Shown here: in pieces, positions 18,862 to 27,109 of the stretch
Layout: each line of letters begins with the position of its first letter
Numbering within the stretch: position 1 is the first letter of the stretch
DNA from: Candidatus Enterococcus testudinis
GTDB taxonomy: Bacteria; Bacillota; Bacilli; Lactobacillales; Enterococcaceae
Assembly (NCBI RefSeq): GCF_002140915.1
Contig: NZ_NGKU01000001.1
Coordinates: 301,425 to 365,424 of the forward strand
Reading direction: 5' to 3'
Length of the DNA: 64,000 nucleotides
Program-made: the position numbers and the translations under genes
Notes under the pieces: generated by a model
Seen by the model: the letters and a program-made list of their open reading frames with translations, nothing else
The model's database searches: none
Told to the model about the DNA's origin: nothing

Positions 18862-21132
18862 ATGAAGATAAAAACAATGTTAAAGCAAAAAGCACTTTTT
18901 CCCTATTTATTAAAGGGACGTTATGGAATCGAACGTGAGGCGCAACGGGTCACGTTAAGCGGAGATTTCGCAGGGACCGATCATCCTGCATCATTAGGGA
19001 ATCGCAGTTTTCATCCTTATATCCAAACCGATTTTGCTGAAAACCAATTGGAATTGATCACACCGGTCGCTGATTCTGTGGATGAGTTGTTTCGCTATTT
19101 GAGTGCGATCCATGATGTGGCCTATCGTTCAATGGCGCCGGAAGAAATGCTGTGGCCATTAAGCATGCCGCCAGCTTTGCCTAAAGAAGAATCGGCGATC
19201 GTGATTGCCAAACTGGATCAATTTGAGGATGTGTTATATCGCCGTTATTTGGCAAAGACTTATGGCAAACGTAAGCAAATGGTCAGTGGTATCCATTTTA
19301 ATTTTGAATTTGCGGATAGTTTTATTCAGCGGTTGTATGAAGAAAGTGAGCAAGGGATCGACTATCAAGGATTCAAGACAGAGTTATACTTGAAAGTGAC
19401 CCGCAATTATTTGCATTATCGTTGGTTTTTGACCTATTTCTTTGGTGCAACACCTGTTTCAGAAGCCAATTATTTCACAGATGACCAACGGCCTTCCGAA
19501 CCTGTACGCAGTATCAGGAATAGCCGCTATGGCTACACCAATCATCCTGATGTGACAGTTTCTTATGCCTCGTTACAGGATTATCTTGGGGATATTGCCC
19601 ATCTTGTGGAAACTGGCAAACTTTCTGAGGAGAAAGAATTTTATGCCCCTGTTCGTTTACGTGGCGGCCGTCGTGTAGCAGATCTAGCTGAAGCCGGGAT
19701 CCGCTACATTGAAATGCGCAATATCGACATTGATCCGTATGCGGAATATGGTATTTCAAAAGAACAAGTAGCGTTCTTGCATTTCTTTTTGTTATTTTTA
19801 AGTACCAAAGAAGAAGGCACAGATCTAGACGATTGGGTCAAGACAGGCGATCGACTGAATGACGAAGTGGCATTAGAACATCCTTTGGCTCAAACCGCCT
19901 ATCTTCAAGAAGCCAACGATTTGGTGGATGAGCTGCATCGTTTTGCCGCTGAATTACAATTGCCGGAGGTCCCTTATTTGGCCCAATTAGCCGATATGTT
20001 GGCTGATCCGGCAATGACATTTGCCGGCAAACTCTTTCAAGCAAGCCAAGCAGAAAATCAAGCTGCGGTCGCTAAAGACCTAGGGTTGGCTTACCACCAC
20101 GCTGCTTGGGCCAGACCCTATCAATTAGCCGGGTTTCGCGGACTGGAATTGTCGACGCAGATTTTGATGTTTGATGCCATTCAAAAAGGAATCAAAGTAG
20201 AAGTGTTAGATGAATCAGATCAATTCTTGCGCTTGCAAGTAGGGGACCATGTAGAGTATGTCAAGAATGCCAATATGACAAGCAAGGATCAATATGTCGT
20301 GCCTTTGATCATGGCCAATAAGACAGTGACCAAGAAAGTATTGGCTGATCACGGCTTTCATGTGCCCAGCGGCGCTGAATTTGCAACGACTGCTGATGCA
20401 ATCGATTATTACCCCCACATTGCCAAAAGCGGCTTTGTTGTGAAACCCAAAACTACCAATTATGGCTTGGGTATCTCTATTTTTAAAGAGGGGGCATCTT
20501 TGGCTGACTACCAAGAGGCTGTAGCGATTGCTTTTGCGGAAGATCAATCGATCCTCGTGGAATCTTTCTTGGCAGGAACGGAATACCGCTTCTTCGTCAT
20601 TGATGGTCGTGTGGATGCCATCTTATTGCGGATCCCCGCCAATGTTGTCGGGAATGGACGACAAACGATTGAAGAATTGGTCAACGAAAAAAATCTGGAT
20701 CCTTTGCGAGGGTCTCATCACCGGTCGCCGTTGGAATGGATCCAATTAGGCAATCTGGAACAATTGATGCTCAAAGAACAAGGCTATACGATTGCTTCGA
20801 TCCCAGCAGAAGGACAAATCGTCTACTTGCGAGAAAATTCAAACATCAGTACTGGCGGTGATTCAATCGATGTCACAGATGATTTCAATGAGGATTATAA
20901 AGCCATTGCAGCAGCAGCGGTCGAAGCATTAGGGGCAGCGATTTGCGGTATTGATTTGATTATTCCTGATAAGACAAAGCCTGCTGATAGTGAAGGGGCA
21001 TATGGAATCATTGAAGCCAATTTCAATCCTGCGATGCACATGCACGTCTATCCTTATAGCGGTGCTGGCCAACGCCTGACGATGTCAGTCTTACGCTTAT
21101 TGTTCCCAGAAGTATTTGTTTCATCAAAATAG
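18862..21132 (+). CDS. gshF: Bifunctional glutathione synthetase GshF (GshAB)
   Basis: Makes glutathione in two steps with one protein: gamma-glutamylcysteine ligase (about residues 1-460) and an ATP-grasp glutathione synthetase (about 480-750). The N-terminus has GIEREAQRV, the ATP-grasp part KPKTTNYGLGISIF and ends at EANFNPAMHMHVYPY. An in-frame ATG at 18817 lies only about 13 bp beyond a TATAAT, with no ribosome site. ATG 18862 has AGAGGG 7 nt upstream and gives 756 aa, the length known for the Enterococcus faecalis enzyme. The upstream sequence is disturbed by the adapter artefact, but the frame is intact. Confidence 0.94.
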   Translation: MKIKTMLKQKALFPYLLKGRYGIEREAQRVTLSGDFAGTDHPASLGNRSFHPYIQTDFAENQLELITPVADSVDELFRYLSAIHDVAYRSMAPEEMLWPLSMPPALPKEESAIVIAKLDQFEDVLYRRYLAKTYGKRKQMVSGIHFNFEFADSFIQRLYEESEQGIDYQGFKTELYLKVTRNYLHYRWFLTYFFGATPVSEANYFTDDQRPSEPVRSIRNSRYGYTNHPDVTVSYASLQDYLGDIAHLVETGKLSEEKEFYAPVRLRGGRRVADLAEAGIRYIEMRNIDIDPYAEYGISKEQVAFLHFFLLFLSTKEEGTDLDDWVKTGDRLNDEVALEHPLAQTAYLQEANDLVDELHRFAAELQLPEVPYLAQLADMLADPAMTFAGKLFQASQAENQAAVAKDLGLAYHHAAWARPYQLAGFRGLELSTQILMFDAIQKGIKVEVLDESDQFLRLQVGDHVEYVKNANMTSKDQYVVPLIMANKTVTKKVLADHGFHVPSGAEFATTADAIDYYPHIAKSGFVVKPKTTNYGLGISIFKEGASLADYQEAVAIAFAEDQSILVESFLAGTEYRFFVIDGRVDAILLRIPANVVGNGRQTIEELVNEKNLDPLRGSHHRSPLEWIQLGNLEQLMLKEQGYTIASIPAEGQIVYLRENSNISTGGDSIDVTDDFNEDYKAIAAAAVEALGAAICGIDLIIPDKTKPADSEGAYGIIEANFNPAMHMHVYPYSGAGQRLTMSVLRLLFPEVFVSSK

Positions 21133-21146
21133 GAACCATGACAAAA

Positions 21147-21190
21147 GACCCGCTGATCTGGCAATGGTTGCTTGATCAGTGGGTCGTTTT
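21147..21190. terminator. Bidirectional terminator between gshF and the convergent gene
   Basis: GACCCGCTGATC / GATCAGTGGGTC (12 bp, one G-T) with a 15-nt loop. There is a TTTT run on the right for gshF, and AAAA on the left that serves the leftward gene at 21228-21644. Confidence 0.85.
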
Positions 21191-21227
21191 CAGCTATTAG
21201 GCATAGAAAATTGCCTATGGTGTGAGG

Positions 21228-21644
21228 TTACTGAAAAGCAGCAATCTCAATTGTTTGCTTTGTTTCTTCAACAGCCAGCCCGGTTCTGTCTTCCCACCAT
21301 TGTTTCATGGCTGCTTCGTAGGTCGTTGGGAACCCCTCCATGATCGTTAATAGAGGAACACCTTCTAAAGAGGCATAAGGGAAATTCAATACTAGATTGT
21401 ATTTTAATTCCGAGAGCAGGCTGTAATATTGAAACATCATGAAATGCATCTCAGTCAGATCATCTAATGCCAATACTTTGGGTGCCCGATCCAACATAAA
21501 ACCGAGACTGCGCATCATGAAAAGCACGCCGTCTAAATGATCGATTTCGATTGACGGCACCGTCTTCAGCAAATCGATATGACGATCCAACACGTTCAAT
21601 AATTCTTGTTTCAATTCGGAAAAGGTAGGTTCAGTCGTAGACAT
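21228..21644 (-). CDS. Conserved hypothetical protein, helical, 138 aa
   Basis: I do not recognise the family. The ATG at 21644 has AGGAGG 7 nt upstream (an upstream in-frame Met at 21677 overlaps the yueI-like gene and has no ribosome site). The protein looks soluble and mostly helical, with a long amphipathic N-terminal helix (FSELKQELLNVLDRHIDLL) and an aromatic middle (MHFMMFQYYSLLSELKYN). It starts 11 bp after the yueI-like gene, so the two form an operon. Confidence 0.75.
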   Translation of the reverse strand: MSTTEPTFSELKQELLNVLDRHIDLLKTVPSIEIDHLDGVLFMMRSLGFMLDRAPKVLALDDLTEMHFMMFQYYSLLSELKYNLVLNFPYASLEGVPLLTIMEGFPTTYEAAMKQWWEDRTGLAVEETKQTIEIAAFQ

Positions 21645-21655
21645 TGTGTATCCTC

Positions 21656-22099
21656 CTAATGAAAAATATTGTGCCAAAATGATTTTTTTGGTGTGTCTTT
21701 GGTCTCTGCAACAGGTGCTTTCGGATATTTTTTTTCGATATCGATCTCTGCTTCATTGACCGCCTCTTTGGCTGCAATCAACAAACCAATGCTATCAGGC
21801 GCAGCATCTTGGGCATCAGAGACCACGCGAAAATCCATTTGATGTTTCGTCAGCAGTGCGAGATAAGCTGTTTGGATCGATTCGGGCAATTTGCCATTCA
21901 GCAAGACCAATTGCTGTGGATAGTTGGGCAATGCAGAAATAAGTATTTCTTGGTTGTCCTTCTTCTTCATTTCTGCTACTGTCATACTAAGATAACAACG
22001 TTCGCGAAATGTACCTAAGTATTTGCGCTGTTCATCGGGATTGATTCGAGGGGTGCCATACATCCCTGTATCAAGGCGTTTTTCTAGTTCATCAGCCAT
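21656..22099 (-). CDS. YueI family protein (DUF1694)
   Basis: A 147-aa cytoplasmic protein of the DUF1694/YueI type, recognised by the N-terminus ADELEKRLDTGMYGTPRINPDEQRKYLGTFRERCYLSM split around the conserved GTPRINPDEQRKYLGT and RERV/C-type motifs. The ATG at 22099 has GAGGAGG 6 nt upstream; an earlier Met at 22114 overlaps that ribosome site. The biochemical role is unknown. It leads a two-gene leftward operon. Confidence 0.82.
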   Translation of the reverse strand: MADELEKRLDTGMYGTPRINPDEQRKYLGTFRERCYLSMTVAEMKKKDNQEILISALPNYPQQLVLLNGKLPESIQTAYLALLTKHQMDFRVVSDAQDAAPDSIGLLIAAKEAVNEAEIDIEKKYPKAPVAETKDTPKKSFWHNIFH

Positions 22100-22131
22100 A
22101 AATAGCCTCCTCAAGCGTTTTCTTTATTACT

Positions 22132-22159
22132 ATTATAGCACAAGTACAAATTGTGTAAG
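22132..22159 (-). promoter_or_regulatory. Promoter of the yueI-like operon
   Basis: Minus-strand CTTACA (22159-22154), 16-bp spacer, TATAAT (22137-22132), about 33 bp before the ATG. Confidence 0.55.
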
Positions 22160-22205
22160 GTACAGGATTTCTGCAAACAAATCATCAAAGAAAGTAGGGA
22201 AAGGT

Positions 22206-22775
22206 ATGGAAAACAATGAACGGCATCAGCTGTTGTTGGCCAAGCATCAAATAATCGACACCCCCCGTTTGCTGTTGCGACCAGTGACACTGGCAGATGC
22301 AACAGATATGTATGCCTATGCAAGCGATGCGGAAACGACAAAATTTGTTTTTCCGCAGCATCAATCCATCGAGGATACGATGGTCAGTATTGCCACTTAC
22401 TTTATGGCTGATCCATTAGGGAAATTTGCCATTCAAGATAAGACATCCGGACAAATGATCGGTACCATTGATTTGCGGGTAGAATCGGCAAAAGAAACTG
22501 CGGAGATCGGTTATACCCTCAGCCGTATGTTTTGGGGACAAGGACTGATGCCAGAAGCCGCTATGGCATTGCTGCATCTTGGATTTGAAACACTGGACTT
22601 GGTTCGGATCTATGCGTTGCATGATGCCCGAAACCCACAGTCAGGTCGGGTCATGGAAAAGATCGGTATGAAAGTTGAAGCCACGATTCCGTCTGCTCGG
22701 CTATTACGGGGACAATTAATAGATGAAGTGATGCGGGGCATGACCAAAGAAGAATGGACCAAGCGTGTGATGTAA
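22206..22775 (+). CDS. GNAT family N-acetyltransferase (RimJ/RimL type)
   Basis: A 189-aa acetyltransferase. DTPRLLLRPVTLADA is the usual RimJ/RimL opening, AEIGYTLSRMFWGQGLMPEA is the acetyl-CoA loop region, and NPQSGRVMEKIGMK is motif B. Substrates in this group range from ribosomal protein N-termini to small amines; none can be named here. The open frame extends upstream to 22023, but that part overlaps the opposite gene and the YueI promoter. The chosen start follows AGGGAAAGG. The next gene begins 12 bp later. Confidence 0.85.
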   Translation: MENNERHQLLLAKHQIIDTPRLLLRPVTLADATDMYAYASDAETTKFVFPQHQSIEDTMVSIATYFMADPLGKFAIQDKTSGQMIGTIDLRVESAKETAEIGYTLSRMFWGQGLMPEAAMALLHLGFETLDLVRIYALHDARNPQSGRVMEKIGMKVEATIPSARLLRGQLIDEVMRGMTKEEWTKRVM

Positions 22776-22787
22776 GGGAGTGAACCT

Positions 22788-23171
22788 ATGGAGATCTTGA
22801 TAGCACAACAGGCTGGTGAAAAAATCAAGGCGGTGATGCAAGCAACGGATCGCTTGTATTTTGCAGGAGAAGAAGGTTGGGATCCTTTTCCAGCGACAAC
22901 GACGGCATCGGTGGATGTGGATCTGCGCTTGATCGTTGCACCGGACACTTATCCGTTATCCGACAAGTCACCTTATACAGTCAAGTGTCAGACGTCGATT
23001 GGTGTAGTCTGGACAACGGATGAAATGAATCAGACTTATTCGAAGACCATTCAGTTAACACTTGCTGAACAAGGCAGACTGCAGCTGAAAACAGCGGGTC
23101 AAGCAACGAAAGACGTGCAATTACTGCGAATCGAACAGCACACAGCGAGGGGTGCTTCATGGGGAAATTAG
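22788..23171 (+). CDS. HesB/IscA-like (Fe-S biosynthesis fold) protein lacking the cysteines
   Basis: A 127-aa protein that resembles the HesB-like family annotated as iron-sulfur cluster biosynthesis in lactic acid bacteria: N-terminal helix EILIAQQAGEKIKAVM, then strands with DVDLRLIVAP. The three metal-binding cysteines of true IscA are absent (only one Cys, in VKCQTS), so a scaffold role is doubtful. Its last 13 bases overlap the start of the phosphoesterase gene. Confidence 0.6.
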   Translation: MEILIAQQAGEKIKAVMQATDRLYFAGEEGWDPFPATTTASVDVDLRLIVAPDTYPLSDKSPYTVKCQTSIGVVWTTDEMNQTYSKTIQLTLAEQGRLQLKTAGQATKDVQLLRIEQHTARGASWGN

Positions 23172-24052
23172 CCATTATCAGTGACCTGCACGTGGACATC
23201 AATCATTTATCAGATGTGCATCTACAACAAATCACCGAATATTTAACACAGCAGCAAGTCCATCATTTGCATCTGGCTGGGGACATCGCCAACAAAAAAG
23301 AACGAGCTATGGCTGTCATTCACTTTTTTCAAGCGCAAGGGTTATCAGTGACCTTTCACTGGGGCAACCATGAGATGGTCGATTTGACAGAGGAGGAAAT
23401 CGAGGCCTTTACTGATCCAGCCTTTCTTAATTTCCGCCTATATCCCCTCTCTGACACGCAGCTGTTATTAGGCGTGAATGGCTGGTATGATTATCAATAT
23501 TCAGATATAACGAGTGAAAAAGAGATTCTGCGATTGAAACGGCTATTTTGGTATGATCGGATGATCCAGCGGCAGGGTACTGATCCTGCCATCAGCCAGG
23601 CCATTAACCAGCGGTTGCAAGGCGTGTTAGCAACGATCCCAGCAGACAAGCAAGTGATCTTGTCGACACATTTTGTGCCGCAGCCGGATTTTATCCTTCA
23701 TCATACAGGAAAATATGCCCGCTGGAATCATTTGAACGCTTTTTTGGGCTCACCGAATTTCGGGCAGGTAATCGCTGAATATCCCCAAGTGAAGCATGTC
23801 GTTTTTGGACACACGCATCGTCGGTTTGCGCCCAAACTGATTGCAGGGACTTTGTATCATTGTCGCCCTTTCGGTTATTATTATGAATGGGGGATGACGC
23901 GACGTTTCGTGCAAGAAGAGCAGTTGGCGGATGCGTATCAGCCAACAAAAATCAGAGGCTTGCTGCGCCAACATGATGCCGCATTTGCGGCGTATAAGCA
24001 AGCCCACTTGATTGAAGAACTGCAGCAAGGTATCACGTTGATTGACTATTAA
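23159..24052 (+). CDS. Metallophosphoesterase (calcineurin-like)
   Basis: A 297-aa enzyme with the full two-metal set: SDLHVD (motif I), AGDIAN (II), WGNHEM (III), STHF (IV) and FGHTHR (V). Substrate unknown. The ATG follows GCGAGGGG inside the end of the previous gene, so the pair is translationally coupled. The DUF2829 gene follows 19 bp downstream. Confidence 0.87.
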   Translation: MGKLAIISDLHVDINHLSDVHLQQITEYLTQQQVHHLHLAGDIANKKERAMAVIHFFQAQGLSVTFHWGNHEMVDLTEEEIEAFTDPAFLNFRLYPLSDTQLLLGVNGWYDYQYSDITSEKEILRLKRLFWYDRMIQRQGTDPAISQAINQRLQGVLATIPADKQVILSTHFVPQPDFILHHTGKYARWNHLNAFLGSPNFGQVIAEYPQVKHVVFGHTHRRFAPKLIAGTLYHCRPFGYYYEWGMTRRFVQEEQLADAYQPTKIRGLLRQHDAAFAAYKQAHLIEELQQGITLIDY

Positions 24053-24071
24053 ATAGAAAGAAGGAAAGAAA

Positions 24072-24293
24072 ATGACATTTGAAGAAATTTTACCAAAACT
24101 AAAAGCTGGTGCGAAAATTATTCGCGCAGGTTGGGGCGGCTATGAATTATATGTGACGTTGGTTGCTGATGAAGTGTATGATGGCAGCCCTGTGACCCCT
24201 TATTTTTTGATCAAGACTGCGGATGAAGGTTTCTCAAGTTTCGCACCCACTGTTTGCGACATTTTGGCTAATGACTGGAAGATTGTTGAATGA
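24072..24293 (+). CDS. DUF2829 / Tad2-like small protein
   Basis: A 73-aa protein. The opening MTFEEILPKLKAGAKIIRAGW matches the DUF2829 pattern (F-x3-L-x2-L-x-x-G-x3-R-x-GW, here split at Ala14), and the closing part YFLIKTADEGF followed by CDILANDWKIV fits the family's end. Phage DUF2829 proteins are known as Tad2, which block Thoeris immunity by sequestering its signal nucleotide. Here the gene is in a chromosomal operon with no phage genes nearby, so the role may be different. It overlaps the next start by ATGA. Confidence 0.7.
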   Translation: MTFEEILPKLKAGAKIIRAGWGGYELYVTLVADEVYDGSPVTPYFLIKTADEGFSSFAPTVCDILANDWKIVE

Positions 24294-25039
24294 CGGACAC
24301 ATGGGTCACTGAGGACACCCGCGTGTTTGTGACTGGGGCTGCTTCAGGCATTGGTCTTGCACAAGCGCAGTTATTTCTTCAGCACGGGGCGCGGGTGTTT
24401 GGTGTCGATGTCCAACCTTTTCCAACGGCTCTGATGAATGCGCCGCTTTTTTGCGGTTACAAGGGGGATGTGTCACAAGACACGGATTGTACGGCAGCAG
24501 TGTCAGCTTGTGAAGAGCAATTTGGCGGCATTGACATTTTGTTGAATACCGCTGGCAAACTAGACAGCTATCAAACGATTTTAGAGACAGATACTACACA
24601 GTGGCTGGATATCATCAACACCAATCTTTCTAGTATGTTCTATCTGACCAAAGCAATTTTACCGGGAATGCTTGCTGCCGAAAAAGGGACGATCATCAAC
24701 ATGGCATCGATTGCCGGCATGGTTGCTGGTGGAGGCGGGATTGCCTATACGGCGACGAAACATGCCATTGTCGGCTTTACTAAACAATTGGCATTGGATC
24801 ATGCAGGGCAAGGTATCTCAGTCAAAGCCATTGCACCGGGAGCTATCAAAACACCGATGAACCAAGCCGACTTTGACAGCGATGGGGCCATGGCGCGATG
24901 GGTAGCAGAAGAGACGCCTGTCAAACGCTGGGCATTACCCGAAGAAGTCGCTGCATTGACACTCTTTCTTGCCAGCCCGCAAGCAAGCTATCTGCAAGGG
25001 GCCATTGTACCGATCGATGGTGGTTGGACGTTGAAGTAA
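24290..25039 (+). CDS. Short-chain dehydrogenase/reductase
   Basis: A 249-aa Rossmann-fold oxidoreductase of the classical SDR type. It has the cofactor loop TGAASGIG, NTAG in place of NNAG, the catalytic Ser in NMASIAG and the YTATK active-site pair, then APGAIKTPM. D40 after the second strand (FGVDVQP) suggests NAD(H) preference. It resembles FabG-like reductases, but no substrate can be given. Its ATG overlaps the DUF2829 stop. Confidence 0.87.
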   Translation: MTDTWVTEDTRVFVTGAASGIGLAQAQLFLQHGARVFGVDVQPFPTALMNAPLFCGYKGDVSQDTDCTAAVSACEEQFGGIDILLNTAGKLDSYQTILETDTTQWLDIINTNLSSMFYLTKAILPGMLAAEKGTIINMASIAGMVAGGGGIAYTATKHAIVGFTKQLALDHAGQGISVKAIAPGAIKTPMNQADFDSDGAMARWVAEETPVKRWALPEEVAALTLFLASPQASYLQGAIVPIDGGWTLK

Positions 25040-25116
25040 CGAGCGAAGAAAAGCGTGCAGAGGAACTGACAAGGTGACACTGCCTGAAGAAAATACATGT
25101 TTGAGCGAACACAAAT

Positions 25117-25162
25117 AAATAACCAAAAAGTACGACTGCAGTGCCGTGCTTTTTGGTTATTT
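25117..25162. terminator. Bidirectional terminator between the SDR gene and bioY
   Basis: AAATAACCAAAAAG / CTTTTTGGTTATTT, a 14-bp perfect inverted repeat with an inner ACG/CGT pair set. It lies between convergent genes. Confidence 0.85.
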
Positions 25163-25170
25163 GACATGGG

Positions 25171-25710
25171 TTAGTTCAAAGCCAATCTGCGTCCTAACCG
25201 TTTGCGTAAGAAAATCCCCAATACTGCCGCTGCTACGGCTTTGATGATGCCTGGCAGAATGAACAAGACAAAGCCGCCATTAAAAGCCGCTGACCAAGTC
25301 ATTCCAGCACTCCATTTCAACCACAATGTACCAAAAGCCAAAGTAGCCAACGCACCCGCGATGTTTGCGATGATTCCCCACCAATAGTTTGTTGGTTTGT
25401 AGGACATCATAGCGCCTGTAAGCAACCCATTAAAAATAAACCCAACGAGATAACCGCCAGTAGGTCCAAGTAAAATTCCGATACCACTGGTGAATCCCGC
25501 AAATACAGGCAAGCCAATCAAACCTAACAATAAATAGATGATAATAGCCATTGTACCCGTACGCATACCTAGAAAAGTAACAGCCAAACCAACGGCAAAT
25601 GTTTGTCCTGTGAGGGGAATCAAACCCAAAGGAATCGTCAATTGTGAGAGCCCGGCAATAATAATGGCAAAAAGTGCTGCTTGGATTTGTTCTCGTAGTG
25701 TTAATTTCAT
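25171..25710 (-). CDS. bioY: Biotin ECF transporter substrate-binding subunit BioY
   Basis: A 179-aa membrane protein with about six hydrophobic helices. The family motif GLIPLTGQTFAVGL lies in the first third, with LGPTGGYLVGF in the middle. It captures biotin and works with the shared EcfAA'T energising module, which is not encoded here. Regulation is visible: a perfect BirA-type dyad sits at the promoter. Confidence 0.93.
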   Translation of the reverse strand: MKLTLREQIQAALFAIIIAGLSQLTIPLGLIPLTGQTFAVGLAVTFLGMRTGTMAIIIYLLLGLIGLPVFAGFTSGIGILLGPTGGYLVGFIFNGLLTGAMMSYKPTNYWWGIIANIAGALATLAFGTLWLKWSAGMTWSAAFNGGFVLFILPGIIKAVAAAVLGIFLRKRLGRRLALN

Positions 25711-25724
25711 GGTATCCCTCTTCT

Positions 25725-25789
25725 TTCGTTAACCTTTTTTTGTTTAATTTGGTTAACGAAATTATATAGCAGGGTGAACGAAAAGTAAA
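25725..25789 (-). promoter_or_regulatory. bioY promoter with BirA operator
   Basis: TTCGTTAACC (25725-25734) and GGTTAACGAA (25751-25760) form a perfect 10-bp dyad with a 16-bp spacer, the BirA box architecture (GTTAAC half-sites). The minus-strand promoter is TTTACT (25789-25784), 17 bp, TATAAT (25766-25761), so the operator covers the transcript start. Biotin-loaded BirA should repress bioY. Confidence 0.85.
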
Positions 25790-25815
25790 GCCTCTTTTTT
25801 TATATTTTGTAGTTG

Positions 25816-25861
25816 AAAAAGAGCCTTGATCACGGAATAGTCATGCGTCGTGGTCAAGGCT
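25816..25861 (-). terminator. Terminator of acnA-icd
   Basis: AGCCTTGATCAC (25822-25833) pairs with GTGGTCAAGGCT (25850-25861) with one G-T pair. Read leftwards it is followed by CTTTTTC. Confidence 0.8.
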
Positions 25862-25867
25862 TGTTTA

Positions 25868-27109
25868 TTAATCTAAGATTGAGTCCGTTAACCATTGACC
25901 AAATGCTTGTGTAGATAAGCAGGTAGCCTCAGGAAGCAAATCAGCAAAGTCAGCCGTTACTTGTTGCGCAGTCAGTGCTGCTTCGATGGCGCCTGTGATC
26001 AAATCAGCTGCTTCTTGCCAACCTAAGTATTCCAAGAGCATTCCGGCTGATAAGAGCATAGAACAAGGATTGGCTTTGCCTAGACCTGCGATGTCTGGCG
26101 CTGTTCCGTGAGTGGCTTCGAAAATCGCTGCGCCTGTGCTGTAATTGATATTTGCACCAGGGGCAATGCCGATACCGCCGACTTGTGCCGCTAAGGCATC
26201 TGAGATGTAGTCGCCGTTTAAATTACAAGTGGCGATGACATCGTATTTTTCAGGATAAAGCAAGATTTGCTGCAAAAAGTTATCTGCAATCACATCATTG
26301 ATGATCAGTTTGCCAGCCGTCTTGGCTTTTGTTAAGGCCGCTTGGGCAGCTGCTTCACCAGCCGATTGCTGCAAACGTGCATACTGATTCATGGTAAAGC
26401 ATTGATCTGCATACGCACTTTCTGCCAACTGATAGCCCCAATTCTTGAAGCCCCCTTCAGTAAACTTCATGATGTTGCCTTTATGCACCAGTGTTACGGT
26501 TTGTCGGCCTTGGGCCAAAGCATAATCGATGGCTGCTTTGACCAAGCGTTGGCTACCTGAGATAGAGATCGGTTTGATCCCTAAAGCAGTATCTTCCGGA
26601 AAGCGGATGTTGTGCACTTGAAATTGATTGGCCAATAGCTCGACCAATGTTTTTGTCTGCGGATCATCTACCGCAAACTCGATGCCAGCATAAACATCTT
26701 CCGTGTTTTCTCGAAAAATAACCATATCGGTTTTTTCAGGTGCTTTTAAAGGGGAGGGTACCCCTGAGAAGTAACGAACAGGGCGCACACAAGCATATAA
26801 ATCTAGTGTTTGTCTTAATGTCACGTTCAGGGAGCGAAACCCTTCGCCGATCGGTGTCGTTAATGGTCCCTTCAAAGCCAGTTTGTGGGTCTTGATGGCC
26901 TCAATCGTTGCTTCGGGCAACCACGTACCTGCTTGTGTATAGGCCGCTTCGCCGGCAAGAACTTCAACCCAGTCAATCCGCTTTGATTGACCGTACGCTT
27001 TGGTGATAGCGGCGTCAATCACCGGTCTCGCCGCTTGCCAAATTTCTGGCCCGATCCCATCCCCTGCGATGTAAGGGATAGTGGTTGTTGTGTGTGGTTG
27101 ATTAGACAT
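25868..27109 (-). CDS. icd: Isocitrate dehydrogenase (NADP type)
   Basis: Converts isocitrate to 2-oxoglutarate and CO2. The 413-aa length is normal for the bacterial NADP enzyme. Substrate-binding [23 protein letters not shown] is present with the phosphorylatable-type Ser, and the cofactor region [18 protein letters not shown] and [18 protein letters not shown] follow. It overlaps acnA by 8 bp, so the two are co-transcribed leftwards. The pair supplies 2-oxoglutarate for glutamate synthesis; no later TCA enzymes are in the window. Confidence 0.94.
   Translation of the reverse strand: MSNQPHTTTTIPYIAGDGIGPEIWQAARPVIDAAITKAYGQSKRIDWVEVLAGEAAYTQAGTWLPEATIEAIKTHKLALKGPLTTPIGEGFRSLNVTLRQTLDLYACVRPVRYFSGVPSPLKAPEKTDMVIFRENTEDVYAGIEFAVDDPQTKTLVELLANQFQVHNIRFPEDTALGIKPISISGSQRLVKAAIDYALAQGRQTVTLVHKGNIMKFTEGGFKNWGYQLAESAYADQCFTMNQYARLQQSAGEAAAQAALTKAKTAGKLIINDVIADNFLQQILLYPEKYDVIATCNLNGDYISDALAAQVGGIGIAPGANINYSTGAAIFEATHGTAPDIAGLGKANPCSMLLSAGMLLEYLGWQEAADLITGAIEAALTAQQVTADFADLLPEATCLSTQAFGQWLTDSILD

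Noticed and set aside
18674..18895. 73-aa minus-strand ORF over the gshF upstream region
   Set aside because: It is built from the duplicated 67 bp and the Tn5 mosaic ends (SYTHLDVYKR); artefact, not a gene.
25202..25732. Plus-strand ORFs across bioY
   Set aside because: Shadow frames of a hydrophobic protein gene; no ribosome sites.
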